Below are positions 6,169 to 6,633 of a stretch of DNA of 6,633 nt, in pieces (within the stretch, counting starts at the first letter, position 1; every line of letters starts with the position of its first letter). This DNA is from Chromatiales bacterium (lineage in GTDB: Bacteria > Pseudomonadota > Gammaproteobacteria > UBA6429 > Thiohalophilaceae), in assembly GCA_027057985.1 (NCBI GenBank), contig JALUTJ010000028.1, positions 1 through 6,633 of the forward strand. Reading direction: 5' to 3'. Position numbers and translations under genes: made by a program. The notes beneath the pieces are model-generated. The model worked only from the letters and a program-made list of their open reading frames with translations, was not told the origin of the DNA and searched no databases.

Positions 6169-6633
6169 AGTTAAACCAGCTACGTTGTTCTACCTGGTTA
6201 ATGAGTACACTACTACCACCCTGGATGCGGGTAATGGTGATGGTGGTTTCCAGTTTGTCCCTGTTAAAAACCAGGGTAGCCCCCTTTTCCTGCTTAAACT
6301 GGTCCATTGTTTTTTTCCAACCCGCCTGTTGAAAATATTGTTGGTAGAATTCCACATTGTCCTCCACAGCAAAGGGGTTAACTGCCAGCACTATGGTTGA
6401 AAAACTCAGCTTATCCTTACTGATTACTTCGTTCATGACCCTTGACTGGTTCATCAAAGGTACGTCACTACCAACACGGCGTTTCGGGATGCTGGTATTC
6501 ATAATGCTGATGCGCCCTTTAGAACCCGCCATTTCATTGTCCTGAACCTGGATGGTAATAAAGTAGTCCCCCTGCAGGCGGCTAATCTGTTGCCAGGGGC
6601 CGTAGTCAGATTCGGCATACCTGTTATCCCAGT
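6167..6633 (-). CDS. Unrecognised protein upstream of the pilin gene (partial, 5' end beyond window)
   Basis: I do not recognise this family. The reading frame is open from the window edge to the TAG at 6167-6169 and gives at least 155 residues. An internal ATG at 6532 is probably not the start: the preceding residues WDNRYAESDYGPWQQ and LQGDYFITIQVQDNE read as normal protein that runs smoothly into it. The visible part has alternating strand-like stretches (GDYFITIQV, GRISIMN), then VPLMNQSRVMNEV, a strand LSFSTIVLAV, a segment FYQQYFQQAGWKK, and strands ATLVFNR, ETTITITRI and SSVLINQVEQ. The FYxxxxxxxGW element followed by beta strands recalls small soluble domains of extracytoplasmic proteins, but this is only an impression. 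No membrane segment or catalytic motif is visible in this part. Its stop overlaps the pilin ribosome site, so it is very likely co-transcribed with the pilus genes and may be a pilus accessory factor. Confidence 0.75.
   Translation of the reverse strand, partial: WDNRYAESDYGPWQQISRLQGDYFITIQVQDNEMAGSKGRISIMNTSIPKRRVGSDVPLMNQSRVMNEVISKDKLSFSTIVLAVNPFAVEDNVEFYQQYFQQAGWKKTMDQFKQEKGATLVFNRDKLETTITITRIQGGSSVLINQVEQRSWFN

Noticed and set aside
6167..6532. A complete 121-codon gene starting at the ATG at 6532
   Set aside because: The same frame continues without a stop to the window edge with normal protein-like sequence, and no good ribosome site precedes that ATG. The gene is better called as partial.

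Overview
The window is a compact, one-directional piece of a Tad (Flp) type IVb pilus operon. Every gene lies on the minus strand, so transcription runs from base 6633 towards base 1. Codon use is moderate in GC. The proteins look proteobacterial, most likely gammaproteobacterial: they have the CpaB/CpaC/CpaF/TadB/TadC set and a short pilin with a GQSMVEY-type prepilin site. I cannot name the genus from sequence alone.

Layout in transcription order: (1) the 3' part of an unrecognised gene running off the right edge (6167-6633); (2) a 62-residue Flp-like prepilin (5969-6157); (3) cpaB/rcpC, which carries three 55-residue tandem repeats (4473-5933); (4) the outer-membrane secretin cpaC/rcpA (3022-4476); (5) an FHA-domain-fused CpaF/TadA motor ATPase (1355-3010); (6) the inner-membrane platform gene tadB (481-1338); (7) the 5' part of tadC (1-462), cut by the left edge. 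Gaps between genes are 11 to 35 bases and cpaB/cpaC overlap by 4 bases. There is no obvious promoter or terminator, so this looks like the middle of one polycistronic unit. No stretch over 300 bases lacks a gene. I see no tRNA, rRNA, CRISPR or mobile element.

How the genes work together: by analogy with characterised Tad systems, the prepilin is cleaved by a TadV/CpaA-type peptidase (not in the window). CpaF then powers pilin assembly on the TadB/TadC platform. The fibre leaves through the CpaC secretin, with CpaB as a membrane-anchored periplasmic partner.

The points that depart from the standard locus are: the repeat array placed inside CpaB; the FHA domain on CpaF with altered phosphopeptide-binding positions; the absence of TadZ/CpaE and RcpB/CpaD between the secretin and the ATPase; and the unidentified gene just upstream of the pilin. 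The core system is well known. I do not see a wholly new system here, but the locus has these lineage-specific changes.
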